DNA from: Bacteroidales bacterium
Lineage (GTDB): Bacteria > Bacteroidota > Bacteroidia > Bacteroidales > UBA932
Assembly (NCBI GenBank): GCA_024401945.1
Contig: JAKSKC010000002.1
Location: forward strand, 1 to 38,231
DNA: 38,231 nucleotides
Direction of reading: 5' to 3'
The notes under the pieces were generated by a model. That model did not search any database. It was not told the DNA's origin and was given only the letters and a program-made list of their open reading frames with translations. Positions 22,902-32,149 of this stretch are shown here, piece by piece (position 1 is the first letter of the stretch; every line of letters begins with the position of its first letter). Made by a program: the position numbers and the translations under genes.

Positions 22902-23903
22902 TTACTTGTTCATAGCCTGGGCAACTGCAACGGCGACTGCCACTGAGCAGCCGACCATAGGGTTGTTGCCCATTCCCATGAAGCCCATCATCTCAACGTG
23001 TGCAGGAACTGAAGAAGAACCTGCGAACTGGGCGTCGGAATGCATGCGTCCGAGGGTATCGGTCATACCGTAGGATGCAGGACCGGCCGCCATATTGTCC
23101 GGGTGAAGGGTACGTCCGGTACCGCCACCTGATGCAACTGAGAAGTAAGGCTTGCCTGCGAGGACGCGCTCCTTCTTGTAAGTACCTGCAACAGGATGCT
23201 GGAAGCGGGTAGGGTTGGTTGAATTACCGGTGATGGAAACGTCAACTCCCTCCTTCCACATTATGGCAACACCTTCGCGGACGTCGTTTGCGCCGTAGCA
23301 GCGGACACCACCGCGGACACCTTCGGAATACCTGGTCTCGTTGACAACCTTCACCTCGCCGGTGTAGAAGTCAAACTCGGTCTCAACATATGTGAAACCG
23401 TTGATGCGGCTGATGATCTTGGCTGCATCCTTTCCGAGTCCGTTAAGGATGACACGGAGAGGTTTCTGACGAACCTTGTTTGCCATTTCGGCAATCTTGA
23501 TGGCGCCTTCGGCAGCAGCATAGGATTCGTGTCCTGCAAGGAATGCGAAGCACTCGGTCTCCTCGCGGAGAAGTCTTGCAGCGAGGTTTCCGTGGCCAAG
23601 GCCGACCTTGCGGTCATCAGCTACAGAACCCGGGATACAGAATGCCTGGAGACCCTCTCCGATAGCTTCGGCAGCATCTGCGGCGTTCTTGCAACCCTTC
23701 TTGATAGCGATGGCTGCACCTACTACATAAGCCCACTTTGCATTCTCAAAGCAGATCTTCTGGGTGTCTTCACACATCTTGTATGGATCGATGCCCTTCT
23801 GGGTGCATATTGCCTTTGCCTCATCAAGATCCTTGATACCGTATTTTGCGAGAGCAGCATTGATCTGATCAATACGACGCTCATAACTTTCGAAAAGTGC
23901 CAT
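22902..23903 (-). CDS. GGGtGRT family protein
   Basis: 333-aa member of a conserved anaerobe family named for its motif, here GGGTGRT at residues 259-265. Other conserved-looking stretches are GHGNLAARLLREETECFAFL (about 103-122), KPLRVILNGLGKDAAK, GGVRCYGANDVREGVAIMW and the C-terminal GRMHSDAQFAGSSSVPAHVE. The function is unknown. The glycine-rich motif could bind a phosphate or nucleotide, but that is inference. There is no signal peptide or membrane helix, so it is cytoplasmic. It lies six bases after an Fe-S scaffold-like gene, and this pairing suggests a role involving an iron-sulfur cluster. Confidence 0.92.
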   Translation of the reverse strand: MALFESYERRIDQINAALAKYGIKDLDEAKAICTQKGIDPYKMCEDTQKICFENAKWAYVVGAAIAIKKGCKNAADAAEAIGEGLQAFCIPGSVADDRKVGLGHGNLAARLLREETECFAFLAGHESYAAAEGAIKIAEMANKVRQKPLRVILNGLGKDAAKIISRINGFTYVETEFDFYTGEVKVVNETRYSEGVRGGVRCYGANDVREGVAIMWKEGVDVSITGNSTNPTRFQHPVAGTYKKERVLAGKPYFSVASGGGTGRTLHPDNMAAGPASYGMTDTLGRMHSDAQFAGSSSVPAHVEMMGFMGMGNNPMVGCSVAVAVAVAQAMNK

Positions 23904-23909
23904 AATCTC

Positions 23910-24602
23910 TTACTCTTTGCGTGGATCGATATATTTAACTGCTTCAGCGAAACGGCCGTATGTTCCCTTTGCCTTCTCGATAGCCTCAGGACCTGTAGCG
24001 CCACCCTTGAGTGCATCCATAAGCTTTCCGAGATTTACAAATTCGTAACCGATAACCTCATTGTTGGCATCAAGGGCCATCTTCGTGCAATAACCCTCGG
24101 TCATCTCGAGATAACGGCTTCCCTTGGCCTTCGTTCCGTACATTGTACCTACCTGGCTGCGGAGGTTCTTTCCAAGATCCTCAAGGGATCCTCCGACTGG
24201 AAGACCGCCCTCCGAGAAGGCCGACTGTGTACGTCCGTATACGATCTGAAGGAAGAGCTCGCGCATTGCAGTGTTGATTGCATCGCAGACAAGGTCGGTG
24301 TTGAGGGCCTCAAGAAGAGTCTTTCCTGGAAGGATCTCAGATGCCATTGCAGCCGAGTGTGTCATACCGGAGCAACCGAGTGTCTCCACGAGAGCCTCCT
24401 CGATGATGCCATCCTTGACATTGAGAGTAAGTTTACAGCAACCCTGCTGAGGAGCACACCAGCCGATACCGTGGGTAAGGCCGGAAATGTCCTTGATTTC
24501 TTTTGCATGCACCCATTTTCCCTCCTCAGGAATAGGGGCATTGGCGTGATTTGCGCCCTTTGATACGCAGCACATCTGCTGCACTTCTTTTGTGTAAATC
24601 AT
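23910..24602 (-). CDS. NifU/IscU-like iron-sulfur scaffold protein paired with GGGtGRT
   Basis: 230 aa. The core resembles the U-type scaffold: GWCAPQQGCCKLTLNVKDG (Cys49, 55, 56) corresponds to the first cysteine region and LGCSGMTHSAAMASEILPG (Cys77) to the second; a further cysteine lies at DLVCDAIN (106). The HCS-type third cysteine of IscU is not obvious. An N-terminal CC (11-12) and a C-terminal extension of about 100 residues (including EGYCTKMALD) are not in classic IscU. It probably holds or delivers a cluster for its neighbour. It is the first gene of a two-gene operon with a -7 box about 43 bases upstream. Confidence 0.85.
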   Translation of the reverse strand: MIYTKEVQQMCCVSKGANHANAPIPEEGKWVHAKEIKDISGLTHGIGWCAPQQGCCKLTLNVKDGIIEEALVETLGCSGMTHSAAMASEILPGKTLLEALNTDLVCDAINTAMRELFLQIVYGRTQSAFSEGGLPVGGSLEDLGKNLRSQVGTMYGTKAKGSRYLEMTEGYCTKMALDANNEVIGYEFVNLGKLMDALKGGATGPEAIEKAKGTYGRFAEAVKYIDPRKE

Positions 24603-24644
24603 ATTTTTAAACAGTATAGAGTCTTCTCGCTTTGTTAAATCTTA

Positions 24645-24652
24645 CAAATTTA
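24645..24652 (-). promoter_or_regulatory. Bacteroidetes -7 box for the Fe-S scaffold/GGGtGRT operon
   Basis: The minus strand reads TAAATTTG, matching TAnnTTTG. TTTG at 24670-24667 is only 14 bases upstream, shorter than the usual 19, so the -33 element is unclear. Confidence 0.5.
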
Positions 24653-24670
24653 AGAAATAATCCAGACAAA

Positions 24671-25147
24671 TTATTCGAATACGAGTTCTCCGTTGTAGTT
24701 CATAGGGGATTTGTTCATACAGGTACAGCTTACGACGGCACCGCCGTTGTCCTGAACCCTGATATTGCCCTCCCATCTGTTGGAATCCTCCGTCTTGAAG
24801 GAAACCGTGTAAACAGTACCCTTTTTCTTCGATTTTGATTTTATGGTGACCGGGGTGCCGTCAAGGACGATGGCAGGGTCCTCGGAGCCCAGGACGGCCA
24901 CGTAACTGGTCCCTCTGAAAGGCAGACGCCCGTCAGCCTTCCCGTCGACCACCCTGATGGAATATTCGCCGGAACACTGCTCCACAGGACCGCTCTGCGG
25001 AATGATGGTCATTATATTTATTGTGAAGGTCTTTGAATTCATAGCCTCGGCGACCTTGGCTGCAGTCCCGTCATCCTTGGAAGCGGCATACGCACTGAAA
25101 GCGGACGCCGCGAGTACCATAATCAATAATGCAACAACCTTTTTCAT
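24671..25147 (-). CDS. Exported DUF4251-family protein
   Basis: 158 aa with a signal peptide ending near AYAA (residue 22). The domain pattern fits DUF4251, a Bacteroidetes family of unknown function: SKTFTINIMTIIPQSG, YSIRVVDGKADGRLPFRG and VSFKTEDSNRWEGNIRVQDNG. It is expected in the periplasm or on the outer membrane. It follows the DUF853 gene on the same strand with six bases between, so probably shares its transcript. Confidence 0.78.
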   Translation of the reverse strand: MKKVVALLIMVLAASAFSAYAASKDDGTAAKVAEAMNSKTFTINIMTIIPQSGPVEQCSGEYSIRVVDGKADGRLPFRGTSYVAVLGSEDPAIVLDGTPVTIKSKSKKKGTVYTVSFKTEDSNRWEGNIRVQDNGGAVVSCTCMNKSPMNYNGELVFE

Positions 25148-25153
25148 AACTTT

Positions 25154-26746
25154 CTATTTTACAAGACTTCCGAGAATACTGCGCGCGAGTGTGCGGATGG
25201 CCGAGGAAGTAGCGTTGCTGATGGCCTTTCCGGCAATATTCTTGCCCGAAGTGGTCTTGCTCTTCTTTCCTGTCACCGCATTGGCCGCAGCCGTACCTAT
25301 GCTGCGGGTGACACTGGTCATAGCCGCCCCTGCAGCAGCGGTGAGAACGGTGGCGCCTATGCTTTTCGCCGTCTTGGACGACCTTCCCGGAGTCTTCTTC
25401 TCCTTTTCAACTGCACGTGCGGCCTTCTGTTCCTCAACCGCCTGCTGCTCTGCCTCGGCGCGCTGACGGTCCTCCAGAAGGATCTCGAATGCAGATTCCC
25501 TGTCAATAGGGGTATCGTATTTCCCTCCCAGTCCGGACCATTCCACTATCTCCTTGCGCTGGGCCCCATCGATTGCACCGATCTGGCTGAGCGGGAAAAG
25601 GATGCGGGCGCGCTCCACGACGGCAGGGGCTCCCTTGGCATCAAGGAAAGACACCAGCGCCTCGCCCGTCTCAAGGTTCATTATTGCGTCGGCTGTATCG
25701 AACGCCGGATTGGCGCGGAAGGTTTCAGCGGCCGTCCTGACGGCCTTCTGGTCCTTCGGTGTATATGCGCGGAGCGCGTGCTGGACCCTGTTTCCAAGCT
25801 GTCCGAGAATATTCTCGGGAATGTCAGCCGGGCTCTGGGTTATGAAGTAGATGCCTACGCCCTTGCTGCGGATGAGTCTGACAACCTGCTCGATCTTGTC
25901 CACGAGGGCCTTGGGGGTATCGGTGAAAAGGGTATGCGCTTCATCGAAGAAGAACACCAGTTTCGGAAGATCGGAGTCTCCGACCTCCGGGAGAGTGGCA
26001 TACAGATCCGAAATGAGCCAGAGGAGGAATGTCGAATAGAGTTTCGGATTCTGCATCAGCCTGTCGGCTGCAAGAACGCTCATGACACCCTTTCCTTCCC
26101 TGGTACGGAAGAGGTCGTTGATATCGAACGCCGGTTCACCGAAGAAGCGGTCGGCACCCTGGGACTCAAGGGCCAGGAGGGCTCTCTGGATAGCTCCTAC
26201 CGAGGCCGGGGTGACGTTTCCGTAATTCTGTCTGTACTGGTCCGCGTGGTCGCTGACATAGTTCAGCATGGCGCGGAGGTCCTTGAGGTCCAGGAGAAGG
26301 AGGTTGTTGTCATCCGCAACACGGAAAACGATGTCAAGGACTCCGCTCTGCGTGTCGTTCAGCCCCATCAGACGTGACAGGAGCTGAGGTCCCATATTCG
26401 AGATTGTGGTGCGCATAGGATGTCCCTGCTCCCCGAACACATCGAAGAACTGGACAGGACAACCGCAGAACTGCGGATTCTCTATTCCGAATTCAGCGCA
26501 TCTCTTTTCTATGAAACCGCTCATGGCGCCCTTCTGGCTGATACCTGACAGGTCACCTTTCATATCGGCCATGAAACACGGGACACCTGCCTGACAGAAA
26601 GTCTCGGCAAGCACCTGCAGAGTCACAGTCTTTCCTGTTCCAGTGGCTCCGGCGATGAGACCGTGCCTGTTGGCCATCCTTCCCGTTATGCAGACGGGAC
26701 CCTGCGGACCGTGGGCGACATACAGCCCTTTCTCTGAATCGAACAT
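25154..26746 (-). CDS. HerA-like ATPase, DUF853 family
   Basis: 530-aa P-loop ATPase of the HerA/FtsK superfamily. Walker A GATGTGKT is at about 33-40, Walker B KLVFFFDEAHTL follows a region of about 240 residues, and YFITQSPADIPENILGQLGNRVQHALRAY contains the family sensor and arginine motifs. The C-terminus (about 430-530) is an Ala/Lys/Thr-rich tail typical of DUF853. Family members are common but their substrate is not established; DNA translocation is inferred from the fold. There is no HerA-partner nuclease (NurA) or Sir2 gene here, so a defence role is not supported by context. Confidence 0.9.
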   Translation of the reverse strand: MFDSEKGLYVAHGPQGPVCITGRMANRHGLIAGATGTGKTVTLQVLAETFCQAGVPCFMADMKGDLSGISQKGAMSGFIEKRCAEFGIENPQFCGCPVQFFDVFGEQGHPMRTTISNMGPQLLSRLMGLNDTQSGVLDIVFRVADDNNLLLLDLKDLRAMLNYVSDHADQYRQNYGNVTPASVGAIQRALLALESQGADRFFGEPAFDINDLFRTREGKGVMSVLAADRLMQNPKLYSTFLLWLISDLYATLPEVGDSDLPKLVFFFDEAHTLFTDTPKALVDKIEQVVRLIRSKGVGIYFITQSPADIPENILGQLGNRVQHALRAYTPKDQKAVRTAAETFRANPAFDTADAIMNLETGEALVSFLDAKGAPAVVERARILFPLSQIGAIDGAQRKEIVEWSGLGGKYDTPIDRESAFEILLEDRQRAEAEQQAVEEQKAARAVEKEKKTPGRSSKTAKSIGATVLTAAAGAAMTSVTRSIGTAAANAVTGKKSKTTSGKNIAGKAISNATSSAIRTLARSILGSLVK

Positions 26747-26761
26747 ATGCTTCCTTTTATT

Positions 26762-27559
26762 TTAGAAACCGAGGGACTCCCCGTTAAGGATACGGCTGAA
26801 CCAGCCTACGTGATATTCCAGGGCATAAGGCCAGTATTTCCAGTTGTGCTTTCCAGGGGAATACATGGAAATGCACGGAACTCCGGCCTCGTGGCACACT
26901 TCCTCGAATGCGCGTGCCTGTCTGACGAGAGAATCCTCCGTCCCGCAGGTCACGATACAGAACTTGCCGGTACCCTTGATGTTGTCCACCATTGAGACTG
27001 CGGAATGGTCATAAAGGACGTGTCCCTCGACGCTTGTTCCCAGCTGGGCGGCAATCTTTTCGCGGTTGCGGATATCCAGCACGCCGCTCATCGAGCCTCC
27101 TGCACGGAACCATTCCTGATGTGAGAGGAAGATGGTCATTGCACCGTGTCCTCCCATTGAAAGCCCGGTGATGAAGGTCTTCTGGGGATCGAGGCCGTAT
27201 TCCTTGTCCATCCCCGGATAGAGTTCCTTCTCGAAGAATGTCATCCACTGCATCTTTGACTTGTCAGCATCATCGATGTACCAGCTGCCGATGAATCCGT
27301 CAGGGCAGATGATGCGGAAACCCGTGCGGTCCGCAAAGCTCTGGAGGTCCATCCTCCTGCTCCAGTTCCTGTAGTCTCCACCGTATCCGTGGAGAACCAT
27401 CACTGTAGGGAGATTCCTCACCTTCGCTGCCTTTGAAGGTGAGAAAACCAGCACGCTGTCGTTGCAATGCAGATTTTCGGATTCAAACACGTGCAGGTCC
27501 TGTGCACAGAGGGCCGCTGACAGGAGCAGCAGCGCAAACAATGTCGAAATTCTTTTCAT
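26762..27559 (-). CDS. Exported alpha/beta hydrolase (esterase family)
   Basis: 265 aa with a signal peptide ending near LCAQ (residue 20). The fold is that of the esterase D/tributyrin esterase group: oxyanion region VMVLHGYGGDYRNWS, nucleophile elbow GLSMGGHGA with Ser134, an acidic residue probably in CGTEDSLV and a catalytic histidine in GKHNWKYW. Such enzymes in Bacteroidales often remove acetyl or feruloyl groups from plant polysaccharides, but no glycan-utilisation genes are near, so the substrate is open. It is nine bases from the upstream transporter ATPase stop. Confidence 0.87.
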   Translation of the reverse strand: MKRISTLFALLLLSAALCAQDLHVFESENLHCNDSVLVFSPSKAAKVRNLPTVMVLHGYGGDYRNWSRRMDLQSFADRTGFRIICPDGFIGSWYIDDADKSKMQWMTFFEKELYPGMDKEYGLDPQKTFITGLSMGGHGAMTIFLSHQEWFRAGGSMSGVLDIRNREKIAAQLGTSVEGHVLYDHSAVSMVDNIKGTGKFCIVTCGTEDSLVRQARAFEEVCHEAGVPCISMYSPGKHNWKYWPYALEYHVGWFSRILNGESLGF

Positions 27560-27568
27560 ATCAGTATG

Positions 27569-28657
27569 CTATTTTATTCTCATCTTCACGAGCCTTTCGC
27601 TGTCCTCCTGTATCTCCTCGATGCTGTCGCAGTATCCCTTGACTATCGTCACGGAGAGTTCATCGGCCTTGTCGCTCTCCAGTATCGGATTGATGCAGTT
27701 CTCCTGGACAACCTCCATATACAGATTATAGTTCTTCTCGCTGTAGTCGAAACGTATGCGGGCTGTTCCCGTAAGCGGGAGCACACCGGCGAGCATCTCC
27801 TCCAGAATAAGCTGGGCGGCGGTGCATTTCTCCTTTGAGAGGGAATATTTCTGACAGAACTGTTCGATACGTCCGTTCATTCCATAAAGGTCGTAGTCCC
27901 TGCTGGTCACGTTGAACTCGAGGGAGCGTATCCTGTTGATGAAAGCCTGCGTGGCCGGTTTGGACGGATGCTCGAATATCTGCTCCGGAGTGCCCTCCTC
28001 GTAGATGATTCCCTCATTCATAAAGAATATCCTGGTGCTGACGTCCCTGGCGAACTTCATCTCGTGGGTTACTATGGCCATCGTCATGCCCTGCTTTGCG
28101 AGCTGGCGGATAACGGCGAGAACCTCGCTCACCATAGTAGGGTCAAGGGCGGAGGTAGGCTCGTCAAAGAGGATTATGTCCGGTTTCATCGAAAGGCAGC
28201 GTGCAATCGCAACCCTCTGCTTCTGTCCTCCGGAAAGTTCGGAAGGGTACGCATCCGCCTTTTCCGCCATACCGACCATCCTGAGCAGGTCCATGGACTG
28301 CGCGTTGGCCTCCGTTTTTGACATCCCGAGGAGTTTTACCGGTCCGACGGATACGTTCTCGAGGATGGTGAGATGATTGAACAGGTTGAATCCCTGGAAC
28401 ACCATTCCCATCTTGCGTCTCAATCTCGCAAGGTTGGCCTTGCTGTCGAGGATGTTCTCCCCGTCGATCAGGATCGCTCCCGTCGTCGGGGTCTCAAGTC
28501 TGTTGATACAGCGCAGAAACGTGCTCTTGCCTGTACCGGAGGGACCGATTATAGAGATAACCTCCCCCTTCTTTATGTCGCAGTTGACATCGCGGAGGAC
28601 CTTGAGCGGCTCCCCGTAGTTGGAATATACCTTTGAAAGATGATTAACGGTTATCAT
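27569..28657 (-). CDS. Polar amino acid ABC transporter ATPase with an extra C-terminal domain
   Basis: 362 aa, about 115 longer than standard GlnQ-type ATPases. Residues 1-244 hold a complete ATPase: Walker [10 protein letters not shown] (38-46), Q-loop VFQGFNLF, signature LSGGQKQR (141-148), Walker B IILFDEP (161-167) and H198. Residues about 245-362 resemble, in layout only, the histidine-kinase-like ATPase fold of anti-sigma kinases: [21 protein letters not shown], then a strand pair, VQENCINPI and [16 protein letters not shown]. The N-box asparagine and G-box glycine are not conserved (EEMLAGV; ENCINP), so nucleotide binding there is doubtful. It may be a regulatory domain. Four bases follow the permease gene stop. 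Confidence 0.88.
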   Translation of the reverse strand: MITVNHLSKVYSNYGEPLKVLRDVNCDIKKGEVISIIGPSGTGKSTFLRCINRLETPTTGAILIDGENILDSKANLARLRRKMGMVFQGFNLFNHLTILENVSVGPVKLLGMSKTEANAQSMDLLRMVGMAEKADAYPSELSGGQKQRVAIARCLSMKPDIILFDEPTSALDPTMVSEVLAVIRQLAKQGMTMAIVTHEMKFARDVSTRIFFMNEGIIYEEGTPEQIFEHPSKPATQAFINRIRSLEFNVTSRDYDLYGMNGRIEQFCQKYSLSKEKCTAAQLILEEMLAGVLPLTGTARIRFDYSEKNYNLYMEVVQENCINPILESDKADELSVTIVKGYCDSIEEIQEDSERLVKMRIK

Positions 28658-28660
28658 ACT

Positions 28661-30835
28661 CTATATCTTTTCGGATAATCTGTCCAGCAACCTGCCAAGA
28701 AGCCAGGCAAGGATGAAATATATGATTGAGACAATGATCAGAGGGAAGAACGCGTCGAACGTCCTTGAACGGATGAGGTCACTCACACGCGTCAGGTCGG
28801 TGATTGCGATGTATCCTACGATCGAGGTGTTCTTGATGAGCGATATGGCCTCCCCCTTGTACACCGGAACGATCTTCTTGACGGCCTGCGGGAGGATGAA
28901 GTTGGCGAAGGTGCTCGCCGGACTGAATCCCATTGCGAGGCCGGCTTCGGTCTGTCCCTTGTCGATGCTCTCTATTCCGGTGCGGAACATCTCGCTGGTA
29001 TAGGCTCCGAAATTGATAGCGAAAGCAATTACCGCAACCCATCTTCCGGCCAGTCCGGACGAGGCGAACACGATGTAGAACATTATCATAAGGAACACCA
29101 GCATAGGCACTCCCCTGACAATCTCGATGACGAACCTGGCCGTGGCGTCCAGGGCCTTTACCCCGGAAAGTCTCATTCCGCACAGTCCGGCCCCGATGAC
29201 CGTTCCGAGGAGGATGGAGAAGAAGGATATTACGAGGGTCTCCCAGAGTCCCTGGAGTATCATCTTCCATCTGTCCTCGACTATGAGGTTCACCCTGAAA
29301 CTTTCCCTGATGTCCTTGAAGAACGAGGTTTCGCCACCGCGCTGGGCTTTCTTGGTCACAGCCTTTATATTGATATCGAAAAGCTTGTCAGAGAACAGGA
29401 ACGACCTGGCACGTTCCTTTGTGACCGTGCCTGAACTGCATATCATATCCAGCTTTCCTGATTCAAGGTTGGCAAGAAGATTGGAGAACGGCGCGTCGAC
29501 AAATTCAACCGGCCGGCCTACCGCCTTGGCGAAAAGGCAGGCAAGTTCCACACTGAAACCGCAATATCTGCCGTCCTTCTCAAAACAGAAGGCCGAGGTA
29601 CCGGTCTGGATACCCACTTTCAGAGGATTGATGCCGCCCGGCATTATGAATTCGGGCATTTCTGCATTGACTCCGTCATTGTTCCACCGCTGTACCATTC
29701 TTTCGTATTCTCCGGAAGCCCTGAGTGATGACAGCAAATCGTTGAAATCCTTCCAGAGCCTGGCTCCGTTCGGAGAGAACAGGGCGGATATCGAATCCGA
29801 ATAGAGCACCTTGTCAATAACGACGAAATCCGAATGGCCTCCGAGCATCTCCACGCTCAGCTTGTCCATAACCAGGATTGCCTCGACCTGGTCGGTTTCA
29901 AGGGATCTGACAAGGCTTTCTATCCCATCGGCCCTGAAAATTTCCGACTTGTTGAAATTCTCCTTTGCGTATACCTCCATCGAGGACCCGGTAAGGACTC
30001 CTATGCTGTGTCCGTTGAGTTCTTCCAGCGAAACTGCAGGCACGCTGCCCCTGTTCAGGTCGCGGCCGATGCAGACGGTCCCGGAATAAAAGTGCGGGTC
30101 GGAGAACAGCACCTGCTTGGCACGTTCCTCGGTCACGAACATATCGGAGCAGATGAGATCTATCTTATCCGTCATCAGCGCCGCGGTGATGGCATTGAAA
30201 TCATAGTTCACGAAACGGACAGGCCTGCCGAGATGGGCGGCGAAACGCTTTATGATCTCCACCTCGAATCCCGACCACTCCCCGTTCTGGACGAACTCGA
30301 ACGGAAAAGCATTGGAGACTCCCACCATAAGGGGATCGCCGCTGTCCGGTATCGGAATGTCCGGCATTTCCGCAGACTCTATGTCGCCCTTGGTCCAGCG
30401 GTCTTCAATCTCCTGGAATATTCCGCTCTCCTTCAGACCGGACAGGAAACTGTTGTACGTATCGACCAGACTCTTCTCGTCATAGCGGAAGCCGAATGCG
30501 ATATCCCCGCCCATCGGCAGGGAGAAGTAATACTTCAATCCCCTTGCAGGCAGGTCGATGCCTATGAAGGACGCACTGTCCAGTATCAGATAGTCTGCAT
30601 TTCCGCTTTCCACGGCAGCTAGCAGTTCCGCAGGACTGTTCAGGTTCAGATTCTTGTAATCGGGATATCTGCGGGATATCTCCACATCCTGAAGGGAACC
30701 CAGGATCGTAACAAGCCTGGCTTCGGACAGGTCCTCCATACTATGCGGTTCACTGACCTGTGCCACGGATGATTTTCCGGAGCAGGAAGACAAAACCGTC
30801 AGGAGTACTGCCAGTAATAAAATTTTGATTTTCAT
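28661..30835 (-). CDS. Amino acid ABC transporter: fused substrate-binding lobes and permease, lipoprotein
   Basis: 724 aa. Lipoprotein signal with Cys18 (LSSC). Residues about 35-150 look like the second half of a SBP_bac_3 domain; 165-390 form a complete domain (FPFEFVQNGEWSGFEVEIIK, DLICSDMFVTEERA, IGVLTGSSMEVYA); 402-500 are a first half only (AFCFEKDGRYCGFSVELACL, DMICSSGTVTKERA). The permease follows at about 520-724 with several membrane helices and the EAA loop EAGLAMGF...ILPQAVKKI at 630-655. Thus binding domain and membrane pore are one chain, which works with the ATPase gene downstream. Fifteen bases separate it from argH, so it may be expressed with the arg operon. Arginine or another polar amino acid is a plausible substrate, not shown. 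Confidence 0.88.
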   Translation of the reverse strand: MKIKILLLAVLLTVLSSCSGKSSVAQVSEPHSMEDLSEARLVTILGSLQDVEISRRYPDYKNLNLNSPAELLAAVESGNADYLILDSASFIGIDLPARGLKYYFSLPMGGDIAFGFRYDEKSLVDTYNSFLSGLKESGIFQEIEDRWTKGDIESAEMPDIPIPDSGDPLMVGVSNAFPFEFVQNGEWSGFEVEIIKRFAAHLGRPVRFVNYDFNAITAALMTDKIDLICSDMFVTEERAKQVLFSDPHFYSGTVCIGRDLNRGSVPAVSLEELNGHSIGVLTGSSMEVYAKENFNKSEIFRADGIESLVRSLETDQVEAILVMDKLSVEMLGGHSDFVVIDKVLYSDSISALFSPNGARLWKDFNDLLSSLRASGEYERMVQRWNNDGVNAEMPEFIMPGGINPLKVGIQTGTSAFCFEKDGRYCGFSVELACLFAKAVGRPVEFVDAPFSNLLANLESGKLDMICSSGTVTKERARSFLFSDKLFDINIKAVTKKAQRGGETSFFKDIRESFRVNLIVEDRWKMILQGLWETLVISFFSILLGTVIGAGLCGMRLSGVKALDATARFVIEIVRGVPMLVFLMIMFYIVFASSGLAGRWVAVIAFAINFGAYTSEMFRTGIESIDKGQTEAGLAMGFSPASTFANFILPQAVKKIVPVYKGEAISLIKNTSIVGYIAITDLTRVSDLIRSRTFDAFFPLIIVSIIYFILAWLLGRLLDRLSEKI

Positions 30836-30850
30836 TAAATTACACTTTCG

Positions 30851-32149
30851 CTATCGCCGGAAACCCGCCATGATGCTTTCCATCCTGGCCTTTATTTCAG
30901 CATTGCAGAGACGGTTTACCGAACCTTCGTGCGTATGGTTCAGGGTGCCGTGATACTCGAACGTGCCGTTCTCCACGGACATCCCGACCTGCCTGTATGC
31001 ATCCCTGAACGGGACTCCTTCGGCAACAAGACGGTTGACCTCCTCGACGCTGAATGCAAGCCTGTATTTCGGATCATCCATAAGATTACCGGAAACAGCA
31101 ATATTTTCTATTGCAAAGGTAGCAATATCCAGACAATCGCAAAGCTCTTCGAATACAGGAATGAAGATTTCCTTAAGAATCTGCATATCCCTGAAATATC
31201 CGGAAGGAAGATTGGCGGTGATATTGCGGATTGCCTCCGGAGTGGAGATGATATGGTTGCAACGGGCTCTGATAAGCTCGAACACGTCAGGGTTCTTCTT
31301 GTGCGGCATAATGCTCGAACCTGTCGTCATCTCTTTCGGAAGCTTTATGAACGCGAAGTTCTGGCTGTTGTAGAGGCAGCAGTCGCAGGCCAGGCGGCAG
31401 AGCGTCTCGGCGACACAGGAAAGCGCGAAGCAAACCGACCTCTCCATCTTTCCCCTGCACATCTGTGCAAAGACAGAATTATAATCGAGATCCTCGAAAT
31501 CAAGGAGTTCAGTGGTCATACGCCTGTTCAGCGGCGCGGAGGAACCATAACCGGCGGCCGAACCGAGAGGGTTGGTGTTGGTGAGCTTCCAGGCCGCCAG
31601 GAGCATCTGCATATCGAAAGCAAGACTCTCGGCATAGGCCCCGAACCAGAGTCCGAAGGAAGACGGCATAGCCACCTGCAGATGGGTATAACCGGGCATA
31701 AGGATATCCTTGCACTCCTCGCTGCGCTTCTGGAGGGTGTCGAAGAGTGTACGCACCCTGTCCGCGACCTTGAGCACGCCGGCGCGGGCGAAGAGTTTGA
31801 GATCCACCATAATCTGGTCATTGCGGGAGCGTCCCGTATGGACCTTCTTCCCCAGATCCCCCAACCTGGAGGTGAGAAGGAATTCCACCTGGGAGTGCAC
31901 ATCCTCCACATCGTCATCGATATGGAAGTTCCCTCCGAGGGCCTCCTTCCTGAGTTTTTCAAGTTCCGGCAGCAGGAGATCCAACTCGCTCTTTTCCAGG
32001 AGCCCGACGCTTTCAAGCATCCTTATGTGGGCCATAGTGCCCTCGATGTCATAAGGCGCGAGCAACACGTCCAGTTCCCTGTCCCTGCCAACCGTGAATT
32101 TCTCTATCCTGGAATCTATTCCGAAACCCTTGTCCCAAAGCTTAGCCAT
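30851..32149 (-). CDS. argH: Argininosuccinate lyase
   Basis: Last step of arginine synthesis: argininosuccinate to arginine and fumarate. The 432-aa protein has VHTGRSRNDQ, the YTHLQVAMP histidine region and the superfamily signature GSSIMPHKKNPD. I start at ATG 32149 (MAKLWDKGFG); the frame extension begins with TTG at 32167. The start overlaps the argE-like stop by eight bases. The final gene of the arg operon; the transporter follows closely. Confidence 0.95.
   Translation of the reverse strand: MAKLWDKGFGIDSRIEKFTVGRDRELDVLLAPYDIEGTMAHIRMLESVGLLEKSELDLLLPELEKLRKEALGGNFHIDDDVEDVHSQVEFLLTSRLGDLGKKVHTGRSRNDQIMVDLKLFARAGVLKVADRVRTLFDTLQKRSEECKDILMPGYTHLQVAMPSSFGLWFGAYAESLAFDMQMLLAAWKLTNTNPLGSAAGYGSSAPLNRRMTTELLDFEDLDYNSVFAQMCRGKMERSVCFALSCVAETLCRLACDCCLYNSQNFAFIKLPKEMTTGSSIMPHKKNPDVFELIRARCNHIISTPEAIRNITANLPSGYFRDMQILKEIFIPVFEELCDCLDIATFAIENIAVSGNLMDDPKYRLAFSVEEVNRLVAEGVPFRDAYRQVGMSVENGTFEYHGTLNHTHEGSVNRLCNAEIKARMESIMAGFRR

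Noticed and set aside
25154..26746. HerA-type antiphage system
   Set aside because: The ATPase is of the DUF853 type, with no nuclease, Sir2 or NurA partner beside it.
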